Under the pieces are notes generated by a model. It ran no database searches, was not told where the DNA came from, and saw only the letters and a list, made by a program, of their open reading frames with translations. Shown one piece after another: positions 1 through 25,825 of a stretch of 64,000 nucleotides of DNA (position 1 is the first letter of the stretch; each line of letters begins with the position of its first letter). Source of the stretch: Lumbricus rubellus (taxonomy: Eukaryota > Annelida > Clitellata > Crassiclitellata > Lumbricidae); contig OX243825.1 in NCBI GenBank assembly GCA_945859605.1, positions 19,700,081 to 19,764,080 on the forward strand, given 5' to 3'. The position numbers were made by a program, and so were the translations under genes.

Positions 1-64
1 TGGTGTCTTAAGAAAGACAAGGAGGTTGAACCCCTACAACCCCTCCCGACAATTCTCACCCTGC
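1..64 (+). repeat. Right part of a short inverted-repeat-ended element
   Basis: Cut by the window edge. It ends with an AATTCTCACCCTG terminus and carries the 'aagaaagac...cccctac' body shared with copies near 19.0, 20.4, 44.6 and 63.9 kb. The complete copies begin with the inverse of this end, so this looks like a MITE-like family of about 135 bp. The superfamily is unknown because no clear target duplication is seen. Confidence 0.55.
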
Positions 65-1100
65 GTAGTGGTTTCTGTGGTGCATTTACACTGGATGATT
101 GTAAGAGTCCGCTTTAAAGCATATGAATTATTATGACGGTCGTTCAGACTATAGACTATCGCATCCCAAATTAGTTATGCTATAAAAATAATCTCAATAT
201 TACACGTAATGTAATGTAATGTAATGTAATGTAATGTAATGTAATGACAACAATTTCTATGGCGCCATAACACAGACACTATTGTTAAAAATACGCCTCG
301 ACGAAGACAAGCAGTCAAGCACAGTAGCACACATTCAGAGACAAGACTTAGTGTTTTATCTTTCTTAAGACAAACTCTATAGAGGAAGCCACATACGGCG
401 CCAACTGAACCCCACCTGTCTCGTAGGCCTATATGTATATGGCCAGGACAGCATTGCACCGATTTTCTGGCAGGACTAGGCCTATATTTTAAAAGCGTAT
501 ACATTATTTCAAGGTTATCTGATTCAGAATCATGACACTACTTAGAACCAGACCTACATGTATATGGAAGTTTCCGGAAAATAACGGATCAGACTGCGGA
601 CAAACTGAATAGTCCTTTTCTATGAATAGCCTAGTACAAGTATATGTCCCAAAATGCAGTCCCATGTACCAAAGAAATGGACTTCAATAGCGCACGTCAC
701 CAGAATGAAATGTAAGAATAGTCCTATGTCTATTGTTCGCTTATACGTGTACAATAGGCAGACGCAAAAGTGGGTGAGGCATGGTTAAGTTCTGCTTTGC
801 TAAGGGGCCAGTTTGATGCAAATAATATATTCGTTTTATTGACAGTCACAGTGGATAGATGTACATTCATACAAATGGTGCAAACATGCATAGGCTTCAC
901 TACATAATAGGAAAAATACTACGACATAGTTAACCAGTCCGAGGCCCGAGGACTGTGTGAAGGAATAGGAGGAGGAGAAGGAGGAGGACGAGGAGGAGGA
1001 GGAGGACGAGGAGGAGGAGGACGGTACTAATCATATCTGATATGTATATTGTATATGACAGTGTCATTGTAGACAGCAAGTCATAGCCTAGTTGACACGG
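65..1100. other. Non-coding stretch with two simple repeats
   Basis: No gene is supported. It holds a TAATG pentanucleotide microsatellite (about 206-246) and a GGA-rich purine tract (about 961-1022). Confidence 0.6.
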
Positions 1101-1103
1101 GAG

Positions 1104-1111
1104 TATATAAG
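1104..1111 (+). promoter_or_regulatory. TATA-box candidate
   Basis: TATATAAG sits about 2.1 kb upstream of the TNF-ligand start codon. The exon holding that start codon is preceded by an apparent splice acceptor near 3180, so a 5' untranslated exon could begin near here. This is a motif only, with no transcript evidence. Confidence 0.25.
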
Positions 1112-2867
1112 TGATTTACTACAGGTGAACGCTGGCGTTGCGCTGATTAACTTGTTGGTTTGGATGACAGTTCACAGAGTATATTAAATCATGGATCTAC
1201 AACTCTACATGCACCAGCGCATTTTCTTAATCACGTGGTTAGTCATTGGTGATTTCAGAGATTCCCCGTATAAGGTCGATGCAAGCCAATTAATCAGGAC
1301 CGACCATCCGGGAACACCTGCTGTCGAAGCCACGTGTAGGTTATTGCCTTATAAGGTAAATAAAACTGTTTTATTAATCACTCAAGTCTTTTGATGTAGC
1401 GGCGGCTGGGCTTGGAGCGCTCCTGAGTAGTTTTTTAAGTGCTGTTCTATATAAGTCCATAGAATTAATGAATGTACATGTAGGCCTATGTATGAATGGA
1501 TCACACGATTGAATTCACGAAACCATGAGAGCTATTGATCTAATGCTGGGTGTCAAAACACCAAAATATGATTGCACAGGCCTACACATGCTGGCTAAGG
1601 GCATGGAAGTCTAGCTGTATAGACTTTGCTATCATATAAAATTATGTTATTTTTGAACATCCTCCAATACATCATATGCAAAAATTAATGCCATAATATT
1701 ATATAGTGCATGCGTATAATTTTTAACGATGACATAATCGTGAAGCAGTGTTGTCATAAACAGTTCAAAACCATTTATCCCGTGTAAGCCTACTTTCATT
1801 TTGCACACTGTTACTTCCTTTTTTGGATACAAGATGACAAGATGACCGGTTCATTAATAACACGATATTACAAGCATACATGTATGTGGTTATCCGCGTA
1901 GGCTGCAAGTTATCATACATGTAACTCGTGCCCTTAAACCGCTATAATTATGTGAACAACTAACATCCTCCTTTTTTGCTATGCTTATAACCATTCCCCT
2001 CGAAACACGAAGGAAACGGGAAGTGGTTGTAAGCTAACTATGCTTAAGGGTTGGTGGAGTAGCCTACGTTGCCCATTGTTGTATTATATAAGCTTACCAA
2101 ACGTGTAAGCCTATTATATGGTTACCAATAGGGGAGGTCAGGGGCAATTGCCGATGGGCCCGGCGACTTTTAGAGTCTCGGGCTAGGCAGTTATACAGAA
2201 AAGTGTATGCTCATCTATGCCTTTACGATATAGTTTTGCAGAGGAAATCAACTAAGCTTACGGTCAGTTTAAGCTTAAAATTAACAAGTGAATAAAATCA
2301 TATCGTATAGGTCTGCACTTTTATCACTTTAAGTTGCTTCTAAAAGTTTGTTTCTATTTAAGCCTTAAGATAGTTTCAAGGGCCGTGACTGCTATGTATG
2401 CTTAGGGATCCGGAATCTCTCTCATCGGCCTTACACACTTAATCCACTAAATATTTATTGCACTCAATATTTCAAAGGCAGGTTCAACTTCGTTCAAGCA
2501 TACCTGAAAAGCAATTTCCGAAGGAGACTTTAGAATAGAAAGGGCTAGGTGCAGAGCTGAATAACCGCAGAAGATGTCCTATATATGGTATATACGCGCA
2601 TTGTGTGATTAATAACATATACGCACATTGGCCTACATGGCCTACCATGTTATAACCACGGCGTCAAGCGAGCGCAAAGAACGTTGGACTTCCTCAAACG
2701 GTCAATGTTTTTAAAATTATCTTTTAATTGAGGAGCGTGCAATGCTAGAAACGGTTATTCCCTCCGATCGTGAGTGCTTGCGCTAAGCAAATATTCAGCA
2801 ACCAACTTGTGCATACATGAATACAAGCATACACAAGTACATTACATGCATACATGCATGCATGATG
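1112..2867. other. Non-coding stretch, nothing recognised
   Basis: Only short, uncharacteristic reading frames occur on either strand. No repeat family shared with the rest of the window was recognised. Confidence 0.5.
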
Positions 2868-3131
2868 CATACATACATACATACATGCATGCATGATGCA
2901 TACATACATACATACATACATACATACATACATACATACATACATACATACATACATACATACATACATACATACATACATACATACATACATACATACA
3001 TACATACATACATACATACATACATACATACATACATACATACATACATACATACATACATACATACATACATACATACATACATACATACATACATACA
3101 TACATACATACATACATACATACATACATAA
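2868..3131. repeat. (CATA)n microsatellite
   Basis: About 260 bp of nearly perfect CATA repeats with a few TGCATGATG interruptions at the left edge. It ends about 50 bp before the apparent splice acceptor of the TNF-ligand first coding exon. The open frames across it (Met-Tyr-Val-Cys or Tyr-Ile-His-Thr repeats) are by-products of the repeat. Confidence 0.95.
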
Positions 3132-3241
3132 GTGTATGTATATAATAATTATGCTAATGAAGCTGCCATTTTCATTTCAGCAGAATAACCTGATTAGTTT
3201 TCCAAAATCGAAAGCAATCCGATCCGTTCCAAGAAAGATCG

Positions 3242-17798
<14,557 letters not shown>

Positions 17799-17890
17799 AG
17801 ACAAAAGCCCCTTAGGAATATTAATTAATTTTGAATCAACTTTTATATGGTCATGTCTTCGTTGATGTTGTACAAGTTTTTTACTGTGGA

Positions 17891-17896
17891 AATAAA
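17891..17896 (+). terminator. Polyadenylation signal for the TNF-ligand gene
   Basis: AATAAA 93 bp after the stop codon, in AT-rich sequence. It is the first canonical signal downstream. Confidence 0.55.
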
Positions 17897-17959
17897 TTAA
17901 TATCGATGAGCTTTTTCTCAATATACTATGATGTTCAGTATCAATAGACATCTAAGTTA

Positions 17960-18345
17960 TTGTGTTCATTCATTCATTAATTCATTCATTCATTAATTCA
18001 TTCATTCCTTTATAATATTCATTCATTCATTCATTTATAATATTCATTCAGGAATTTAGACATTCACCCATTCAGACATTGATTCATTCGTTCATTCAGT
18101 CGTTTAGTCGTCTATTCGTCAATTCATTATTTTGTTCAGACATTCTGGCATTCATTTAAGCATTCATTTATTCAGACATTCAGACATTCATTTAAACATT
18201 TATTTAGTCAGACATTTAGGCATTCATTTAAACATTCATTTATTCGGACATTTAGGCATTCAATCAGACATTTGGTCATCCATTTAAACATTCATTCATT
18301 CATAATTCATTCATTCATTCGTTCGTTCGTTCGTTCGTTCGTTCA
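17960..18345. repeat. (ATTC)n-rich degenerate array
   Basis: Blocks of ATTC/ATTT tetranucleotides separated by GACATTTA-type variants, ending in (GTTC)n. Confidence 0.85.
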
Positions 18346-18689
18346 TTACGAGATTCCAGAAATAATTGACTCGACGATGTTTTAAAAATACTCAGCAGAT
18401 TCATTGCGAAATTGTCTTATCAAAACGTGCCAGAATAATTAGTTTGTGCTGCCATCCTCAATAATTAAACTCATACTTAGAAGACGCACGCGTGTGATAA
18501 TTATGGTATGGCGGCTCTCTCGTAGTAGAAATTCATTAGCCTACTACCACGGCTTTAAAACGTATACTTTGTCCTTATGAATAGTCTGTAATATATAATT
18601 AGTGTAGGCCCTGTGTATGTTTATTTGTATATATTAATTCATACACACATCCATTACGATGACTTGTTATTTTGCAACTATAGTCAATG

Positions 18690-18791
18690 TTAGGCCTCTA
18701 ATAAGGTGCGCTCCCGACGGAACCTCAGCTAAAAAGACAGTTTTTAAGATTGCCACAAAAGTTTCATATGGTACCCAGGGTTTTAGTCGAG

Positions 18792-18828
<37 letters not shown>

Positions 18829-18830
18829 GC
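18690..18830 (-). repeat. LINE tail remnant and (TA)n
   Basis: Minus strand has GGGAGCGCACCTTATTAGAGG preceded by AAAACTGTCTTTTTAGC, like the LINE end near 16010. (TA)n follows at about 18793-18828. Confidence 0.4.
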
Positions 18831-19035
18831 GGGTATACATGTGGAGTGTTTTCGCCACACAAATATTTGTGCTAGTAAACCTACACGGGAAAAAGGCCTG
18901 CAGGCAGGCCTAGCTAGACAACTGAATATACAGTGTATGCCTAGCTATAGCGTTTGGACTACACTCACGTCTAATTTTGCCACTACAGCCCTGGGGTGCT
19001 CTGAACATGTACGCATGCATGTAGGACTACGTATG

Positions 19036-19105
19036 TAGGGTGAGAATTGCCAGGGGTTGTGGGTTCAAGACCCCCAGTCTCTCTTTCGACCCATAGTAAA
19101 GTCCT
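19036..19105 (-). repeat. Short inverted-repeat-ended element, partial copy
   Basis: Minus strand matches the right half of the family complete at 20391-20527, ending GGCAATTCTCACCCT. Confidence 0.55.
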
Positions 19106-19407
19106 CATTGCACGTTATAGTCCACATAAATCAACATCTGACCCCGCCAGTTATTTTTTTACAAATCGCATACATGTACGTATGTACACGTATGTATGCA
19201 TGAATGTATGATATGTTCTTGATTGTGTGTGTGCATGTACGTAGGCCTTTTGCGCTCGCAACCTTCTAGTTTGCACCAATATATATATGAGGTCGTTGGT
19301 TTGCACTGTGGCATCTCTGGTTTCGATTATGGCAAAAACAAAGACGTTACAAGCGCTATAAGCAGCCTAGCATAATATTGAGTATGGTCTACTGCACATC
19401 CAATGAA

Positions 19408-19612
19408 ACAGACAGGCACACAGACAGACAAAGACAAAGAGACACAGAGATAGACACAGAGACACACAGAGACACAGAGACAGAGACAGAGTCAGACATA
19501 GACAGAGACAGAGAAAGACAGAGCGAGACAGGGGGAGACAGAGACAGACATAGACGGGGGGAGAGAGAGACAGAGACAGAGACAGAGAGACACAGACAGA
19601 GAGAGAGGCAAA
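19408..19612. repeat. Degenerate (GACA/GAGACA)n tract
   Basis: Purine-rich ACAGAG/ACAGAC repeats. Frames across it are by-products. Confidence 0.9.
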
Positions 19613-20390
19613 CGTGTAAAAAGACTGACAATTCTACCTCTGTACGTGGAGCTGTATAATTGCCAATTATAAATTACTCAGTTTTTATGTTCTGAAGGAA
19701 CGGGTTAGGCCCCCTATAGGCCTAAATCAGGAAAGTCCAAAAAGTTTCTCTGGTTTGTTTTGGCACAATCCTTATCAAGTTACAGTTCGTTCGAGCACAT
19801 TCAGTGTCTGGTCATAAAGCTGCATGCATTAGGTGCAGGCCTATACTGCACATGTATGGCCTAGGCCTTCTACTCCTACAAGTACTTGGCTAGCAGAAAT
19901 CCAGATCGATTTGGCACACACAGGCTGACACAGCCCACGATCCCAAAAGTAATCTTAAAACTAGCAAATAATAATGTTGCCAACTGTTCCAGACGTCATT
20001 TAACTTAGTACTAGTCCCATTTCAGGACCGAACACACTGCATGCCAACTCACGTAGGTCCTACGTCATCAACAGGAAAGATAAATACCGTTTGTTTTTAA
20101 GTCTCTACCTGGAAAGACCTCAGAAGCACGAGGCCAGATGCCAAGAAACGATTATTTGTGCTCGGTCTATCGTAAACAAGCCGCATGCACCTTGCACGTA
20201 TAGGCCTACTTAGGCCTATATGTTTCTACCGCATTCCAACGAAAGGGACATTTCAGCCTCAAACCGTAAAAAGCAGTCTTATCCTTTTAATCTCTCAACG
20301 TTTCTTGGCGAAGGATTGGTTAACAAGGTGGAATTTATATGCATGTCTAACCGTGAAACTACATAGTAATAATTATAGGCTACTCAATAG

Positions 20391-20527
20391 CAGTGCGAGA
20401 ATTGTGGAAAAACAACTGGGGTTGGACTATGATCTACTTGGAATTGGGGTGTGAAAAGCAGACTTTACTATGGGACTCTAAGAAAGACTGGGAGTCGAAA
20501 CCCCAACTCCGGCAATTCTCACTCTGC
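20391..20527 (+). repeat. Short inverted-repeat-ended element, complete copy
   Basis: Starts CAGTGCGAGAATTG and ends CAATTCTCACTCTG, imperfect inverted termini of about 14 bp. About 137 bp, non-coding. Four other copies lie in the window. No clear target duplication; possibly hAT-like because of the CAG ends. Confidence 0.65.
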
Positions 20528-21640
20528 TCTATTATACATGTAGGCTCAAGTCTACTCCATAGGCCTAAGTCTACTCCACAGTCCTAAGTCTAATTACATA
20601 ATATAGTGTCGCCACTTTCTGGACAATGAAGTAGACCTAATTAATATTCCTATGAATCCTATCTGGACTTGAGTTCATTGTGTCTGCCGGTGTCAGTCGA
20701 GGGATATTCTAGATCCTCTCCAGGGGATAAATTAATCTACCCACCGGATGGAATATTTCGGGTAATATAGAGGAGCATCGGGGGGATGAACCATTCTATC
20801 GCCAGCGATTAATTACTGAAAAATGTTTGTTGTTGATGAATTTATGCTGTATAGGCTAATCAAAATTTTATAGAATTAAGTAAAAGGTCAGGATTACTAG
20901 TAATTAAACTGCTTATCAGAACTTTTGTTCCTTCTTACTTGCTCACCTACTAGATATACTTCGACATAATTGTACGATGGTAGAGTTGACAATCAATTTT
21001 GAAAGCAGTCAGAAAGACATGTAGGACACAGAAAATACAAAATAATAGATTATTACTGTTGCTTTATTACAAAGTTCATCGCCCCACACACTGTTGATCA
21101 ATTGCATTAACAAAAACTGTTCAGTTTCGAACATATTGAAGAGTTTTTGTGCCAGTTCGAATCAGCGTCAGCCTCGTTGTCGATTGAGTTCAGATTGTCC
21201 TCTTGATTGTGTTCCGATGTCCCACTGTCGCACTGCGATCTGGTTCCACATCACTTGCAAGTCTCCACATCCATCACACAACACATACCCCTCTAATCAT
21301 TTCGTCCATTCATCCCCCTTCTCATCCCACGGCTCAACAACGCACAACACATAAATAAAAAATAAATTTAAAATTAATAATAATGGGCTTGCGGGATTTT
21401 AAGCCGTGGCATCCGCGCCAGGGGCCCTCCTGCCTTTGCGAGGAGCTTACGGGGTTTTAAACCACGCCAGAGGCCCGGCAGGTACTAATACAAATAAACT
21501 ACAAACACACAACAAGAACAAAAACAACACAGAGCCACACAACCGTCACTCATCACAATCCTCCTCAAGCCAATCCTCCCAGGTCAATCCTTTCCCACAG
21601 TCATGCAGCGGTTCCTAAAGCAACGAAAATAATAATATTT
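20528..21640. other. Non-coding stretch, nothing recognised
   Basis: No gene, repeat family or RNA gene is supported between the short repeat and the copia LTR. Confidence 0.45.
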
Positions 21641-21645
21641 GTTAT

Positions 21646-21841
21646 TGTTGAACTTTATAAGTGGCGCTATAGTAACGACTATATTGACTCTGATGTTGTA
21701 TAGTCGGATGTTCTTGTTCCTTAGTTCTTGACTAAGCTTCCGTGCAAGGAGGTCTAATGGCGTTTGAGTTCTGAGACATTTCTGTTATTAATCATATTAA
21801 ATCTCTTATCTATAAAGATCATCAGCTTCAATTTCTTAACA
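21646..21841 (+). repeat. Copia 5' LTR
   Basis: 196 bp, TGTTGAAC...TTCTTAACA. Nearly identical to the 3' LTR; the difference is CAA versus CG close to the right end. Confidence 0.95.
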
Positions 21842-21856
21842 GGTTATGGGCCCAGG
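21842..21856 (+). promoter_or_regulatory. Copia primer binding site (initiator tRNA-Met, internal)
   Basis: GGTTATGGGCCCAGG directly follows the LTR. It is complementary to the anticodon stem-loop of initiator tRNA-Met (CUGGGCCCAUAACC). Drosophila copia primes from such an internal tRNA fragment rather than the tRNA 3' end. Confidence 0.75.
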
Positions 21857-22024
21857 ACGCCCAGTGCACAAGATGATCTCAAAGAGTAAAAGAGTTTAGG
21901 ATGCGATACTTTAATAAGGAAAATCCGGTCAACTACGTGGTAAAGCGTGACATGTGACTGTTCTCTTCGTCGTGACAGAAATGCAAGAGTCAGTTGTTTA
22001 TTTCTTTTCTCCGAAAGAATAAAG

Positions 22025-25000
22025 ATGACGGATAAAGGTAAAATCGCAAAGTTGAATAATCAGAACTATCAAACGTGGAAGTTTAAAGTTGAACTCCTGT
22101 TAATTAAAGAGGATTTGTGGGACACTGTCATTAAAGAAACTCCTAATCCTATTACGGAAGCGTGGCAAAGTAAAGATGGAAAAGCACGAGCCACGATAGG
22201 CTTGTTAGTTGAAGATAATCAACTTCATCTAATAAGAAAGCAAACTACGGCAAAGGGTTCATGGGAAGAACTGAAAAAGTATCACCAAAAGGCAACACTG
22301 TCCAGTAAAGTAAATTTATTAAGGAAACTGTGTGCATTAAAGTTAACAGAGCATGGCGATATGCAAAACCATCTTGCAGAAATGGAGAATTTAATCGACC
22401 AGCTAACTTCGTTGGGTGAAACGTTGGCAGAGCATTTAACAGTCGCTTTCTTCCTCAGTAGTCTTCCAGAAAGTTATGGGACACTGATTACAGCATTAGA
22501 AAGCAGACCTGAAGATGATTTGACTGTGGAATTAGTCAAAGGAAAATTGCTTGAAGAGTCTGCAAGAAGGACAAGTAATTTCGCAACACATAAAGGACAA
22601 GAATTAAAGGCTTTTAAAGCAACAAAACCAGTAACAAATCCTAAAGAATCTCGCACATGTTTTTTCTGTAAAAAGCCTAACCATATAAAAAGAGATTGCA
22701 GGAAGTACATCCAGTGGAAAGAAAGAAACACAGACCATGTGGCAAAAACATTGAGAGAAAATTTCATTGAAGAAAAACCTCCAGAAAAAGTAGCACATAC
22801 ATGTCTTAAAGCATACGAAAAAGACATCAGTTGTATTTGGCATGTTGACTCAGGTGCAACAACACACATGTGTAGTAACAGAAATTTCTTCTTGAACATT
22901 AACAGACAGTACAAAAGTGAAGTTTTTCTCGCTGATGGTCGGAAGATTCAAACTGCAGGAAGTGGTGAGGTAATGATTAATTTCATAAAGGAAAATGGAG
23001 AGATACATGTTGCAAAATTGTGTGAAGTCTTGTACGTTCCACAATTGAAAGGAAATTTACTATCAGTAAAGAAACTTGTCAATAAAGGCTGTGAAGTGGT
23101 TTTCAAAGAAAACAAATGCATCATAATAAAGGATGGAGAAACAATAGCAATTGCAGATGACAAAAATGATTTGTTTGAAGTGAGGATCTCTGAACAAACA
23201 AATAAAGTAAAGCAAACCCATATTGCACAGGTTGCACAAAGTTGCACAGGTTGCATACACGTTTGGCACAACAGAATGGGACACAGAGATTCAAAAGCTA
23301 TACAGAACATGGTGAATCAGAATAAAGTATCAGGGATCGTCATCAAGCCGTGTAAATTCTCAGGTGTATGTGAATGTTGTATTGAAGCAAAGATGACAAG
23401 AAAGTCTATCCCAAAGAAGTCAGATTCCAAGTCAGCTGAAATTCTAGACTTAATACATACAGATGTCTGTGGACCAATGCAGACAACAACACCAGGTGGG
23501 AAAAGATATTTCATGACGATGATTGATGATCACAGTAAATATACAGAAGTGTATTTATTGGCAAATAAATCTGAAGTACCTGACAAAATTCAAGAGTATG
23601 TCAAGCATGCCCAGACAAAATTTGGTAAAACGCCGAAAAGAATTCGTTCAGATAGAGGAGGGGAATATACAGCTGAAAGGTTACAGAAATTCATGAAGAG
23701 TGAAGGAATTCAAGCTGAATTCACAACCCCCTATACACCGCAACAGAATGGTTGTGCTGAAAGAAAGAACCGTTATCTTACTGAGATGACAAGATGTATG
23801 TTAAATGATGCAGATCTACCGCTAAAATATTGGGGCGAATCCATTATGACAGCGAATCATTTACAGAACAGATTACCAGTTGAAGGTATTGAAGGCACTC
23901 CTTTTGAAAGATGGAACAAAAGGAAACCAAATCTAAGCTACATAAAGAAATTCGGATCAAAAGCTTACGTAGCAATTCCAGCAGAAAAAAGACAGAAATT
24001 GGATGACAAAGCCAAGAAATTAACTTTTGTAGGTTATGAAAAAGGTACAAAAGGTTACAGACTACTAGATGTGAACACGGACAAAGTGTACATTAGTAGA
24101 GATGTGATATTTCTTGAGACTGATCCACATTTATCAGAAGTGAGTAATTCAGACATTGATGTTGAAGAGAAGTCATCAAATTCAGACTTTGATGATGAAA
24201 TTGTTCAATTTCCAACACACAAATTACCAGAGGAGGTAATAATTCAACAGGATACAGAAACTACAGACTCACAGATAAACTTAAGGAGATCAGAAAGAGT
24301 TAACAAAGGTAAACCAGCTGAAAGGTTAATTGAAACAATTAATAAAGTAACAATGGTTGAGTCAGAACCAAGAAATTATAAGGAAGCAATATCTTGTAAA
24401 CAGCAACAATCCTGGCGGAAAGCTATGGATGAAGAAATGAAATCCCTTAATGAAAATGGAACATGGATCTTAACAGAACTACCTGAAAACAAAACAGCAA
24501 TTGGTAGTAAATGGGTTTACAAAATCAAAAGGGATGAAAAAGGAAATATAACAAGATATAAAGCACGTTTAGTGGCACAAGGATATTCTCAGAAATTTGG
24601 AGAAGATTATGATGAAGTTTTTGCTCCTGTGGCAAACCCATCAACATTGAGAACTATCTTGACTATAGCAGGAATTAAAGGCATGACGGTAAAACACTAT
24701 GATGTGGAAACAGCTTACCTGAATGGTGATTTATCTCATGAAGTGTACATGAAACAACCTGATGGATATCAGAAAGGCGCTGCAGAAGTTGTCTGTAAAC
24801 TGGAAAAGAATTTATATGGACTCAAGCAAGGAGCGAATGAATGGAACAAAAAGCTCAATGAAGTACTTATCACTAATGGATTCAAGAGAAGTGATAATGA
24901 TCTATGTCTATATTCAAAACAGTACGATGATGGATGGATTTATATTTCAATTCATGTGGATGACCTAATTGTAGCAGCAACAAAAGTTTCAATGATAAAG

Positions 25001-25105
25001 GAATTTGAAGAAGTTATGAATGAAACTCTGGTTATGAAAGATCTGGATGATTTATCGGAACTAAATATCATTTTGTTCGATAAATGTACAGAAATAAGGA
25101 ACTAG
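22025..25105 (+). CDS. Copia Gag-Pol polyprotein, truncated
   Basis: 1026 residues from ATG 22025 (MTDKGKIAKL); the frame is open from 21947, but this ATG starts the usual copia Gag. In order: Gag with UBN2/DUF4219-like likeness; zinc knuckle CFFCKKPNHIKRDC from Cys212; aspartic protease DSGA at Asp275; integrase HHCC region (HNRMGH...CECC) and catalytic Asp480, Asp543, Glu579 with the D35E spacing; RT with HVDD at 977-980. After residue about 1012 the sequence jumps into what should be the last part of RNase H, out of frame. RT has His in place of the usual Tyr in the YVDD box, which occurs in some metazoan copia lineages. Confidence 0.93.
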   Translation: MTDKGKIAKLNNQNYQTWKFKVELLLIKEDLWDTVIKETPNPITEAWQSKDGKARATIGLLVEDNQLHLIRKQTTAKGSWEELKKYHQKATLSSKVNLLRKLCALKLTEHGDMQNHLAEMENLIDQLTSLGETLAEHLTVAFFLSSLPESYGTLITALESRPEDDLTVELVKGKLLEESARRTSNFATHKGQELKAFKATKPVTNPKESRTCFFCKKPNHIKRDCRKYIQWKERNTDHVAKTLRENFIEEKPPEKVAHTCLKAYEKDISCIWHVDSGATTHMCSNRNFFLNINRQYKSEVFLADGRKIQTAGSGEVMINFIKENGEIHVAKLCEVLYVPQLKGNLLSVKKLVNKGCEVVFKENKCIIIKDGETIAIADDKNDLFEVRISEQTNKVKQTHIAQVAQSCTGCIHVWHNRMGHRDSKAIQNMVNQNKVSGIVIKPCKFSGVCECCIEAKMTRKSIPKKSDSKSAEILDLIHTDVCGPMQTTTPGGKRYFMTMIDDHSKYTEVYLLANKSEVPDKIQEYVKHAQTKFGKTPKRIRSDRGGEYTAERLQKFMKSEGIQAEFTTPYTPQQNGCAERKNRYLTEMTRCMLNDADLPLKYWGESIMTANHLQNRLPVEGIEGTPFERWNKRKPNLSYIKKFGSKAYVAIPAEKRQKLDDKAKKLTFVGYEKGTKGYRLLDVNTDKVYISRDVIFLETDPHLSEVSNSDIDVEEKSSNSDFDDEIVQFPTHKLPEEVIIQQDTETTDSQINLRRSERVNKGKPAERLIETINKVTMVESEPRNYKEAISCKQQQSWRKAMDEEMKSLNENGTWILTELPENKTAIGSKWVYKIKRDEKGNITRYKARLVAQGYSQKFGEDYDEVFAPVANPSTLRTILTIAGIKGMTVKHYDVETAYLNGDLSHEVYMKQPDGYQKGAAEVVCKLEKNLYGLKQGANEWNKKLNEVLITNGFKRSDNDLCLYSKQYDDGWIYISIHVDDLIVAATKVSMIKEFEEVMNETLVMKDLDDLSELNIILFDKCTEIRN

Positions 25106-25215
25106 ACATTAAGACTTAGTTTTGTCCTAGTGAACATATGATAGCTGATCTCTTAACTAAACCTCTAGAAGCAGTTAAAACTAGGAAGTTTACTTGTGAA
25201 ATTGGGTTAAATTGA
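25084..25215 (+). pseudogene. Remnant of copia RNase H C-terminus
   Basis: In the +1 frame relative to pol the translation shows NKELDIKT, a TAG stop at 25117, then FCPSEHMIADLLTKPLEA and a TGA. ADLLTKPL is the conserved C-terminal end of copia RNase H. The region between this and the RT palm, expected at over 200 codons, is missing, so there is an internal deletion plus frame loss. Confidence 0.8.
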
Positions 25216-25254
25216 GAGAACAGTATATTTTGTTATTAGGATAAATTAGTCGTT

Positions 25255-25263
25255 AAGGAGGGG
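25255..25263 (+). other. Copia polypurine tract
   Basis: AAGGAGGGG immediately before the 3' LTR, the expected plus-strand primer. Confidence 0.8.
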
Positions 25264-25458
25264 TGTTGAACTTTATAAGTGGCGCTATAGTAACGACTAT
25301 ATTGACTCTGATGTTGTATAGTCGGATGTTCTTGTTCCTTAGTTCTTGACTAAGCTTCCGTGCAAGGAGGTCTAATGGCGTTTGAGTTCTGAGACATTTC
25401 TGTTATTAATCATATTAAATCTCTTATCTATAAAGATCATCAGCTTCGTTTCTTAACA
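25264..25458 (+). repeat. Copia 3' LTR
   Basis: 195 bp, ends TCTTAACA, followed by GTTAT, which also precedes the 5' LTR. Confidence 0.95.
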
Positions 25459-25594
25459 GTTATGACAGTCTAGATATCCTATGTGGTATCATTGTATGTG
25501 AAGAAATATAGGCCTAGAGTAGGCTTACAAGACTATCCTGCTTGATACAGTTTGGGTGTGCCTCGTTCGTTGCCTAATTATTGATCCGGTTGAT

Positions 25595-25825
25595 AGCTAG
25601 GTGGATGGATGGATGTATGGATGGATGGATTGATGAATGGATGGATGCATGGATGTATGGATGGATGGATGGATGGATGGATGGATGGATGAATGGATGG
25701 ATGAATGGATGGATGAATTAATGGATGTATGAATGGATGGATGGATGGATGGATGGATGGATGGAAGAAAGAATGGATGATGGATGGATGGGTGGATGGA
25801 TGGATGTATAAACGGATAGGTGGAT
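25595..25825. repeat. (GGAT)n microsatellite
   Basis: GGAT repeats with GAAT variants over about 230 bp. His-Pro-Ser frames on the minus strand are by-products. Confidence 0.95.

Larger units (their letters stand above)
21646..25458 (+). mobile_element. Ty1/copia LTR retrotransposon, internally deleted
   Basis: LTRs 21646-21841 and 25264-25458 both run TG...CA and differ at about two positions. Both outer flanks are GTTAT, a 5-bp target duplication, so this is a simple, fairly recent insertion. The primer site after the 5' LTR is GGTTATGGGCCCAG, complementary to the anticodon arm of initiator tRNA-Met, as in Drosophila copia. A polypurine AAGGAGGGG (25255-25263) precedes the 3' LTR. One Gag-Pol frame runs to the RT active site, after which most of RNase H is lost. 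The unit therefore cannot mobilise itself with its own RNase H. Confidence 0.95.

Noticed and set aside
1191..1394. Frame starting ATGGATCTACAACTC as an upstream coding exon of the TNF ligand
   Set aside because: A donor exists (AAG|GTAAAT) but joining it to the acceptor near 3181 enters a frame that lacks the membrane span; the next exon has its own start after an in-frame stop. It could be untranslated exon at most.
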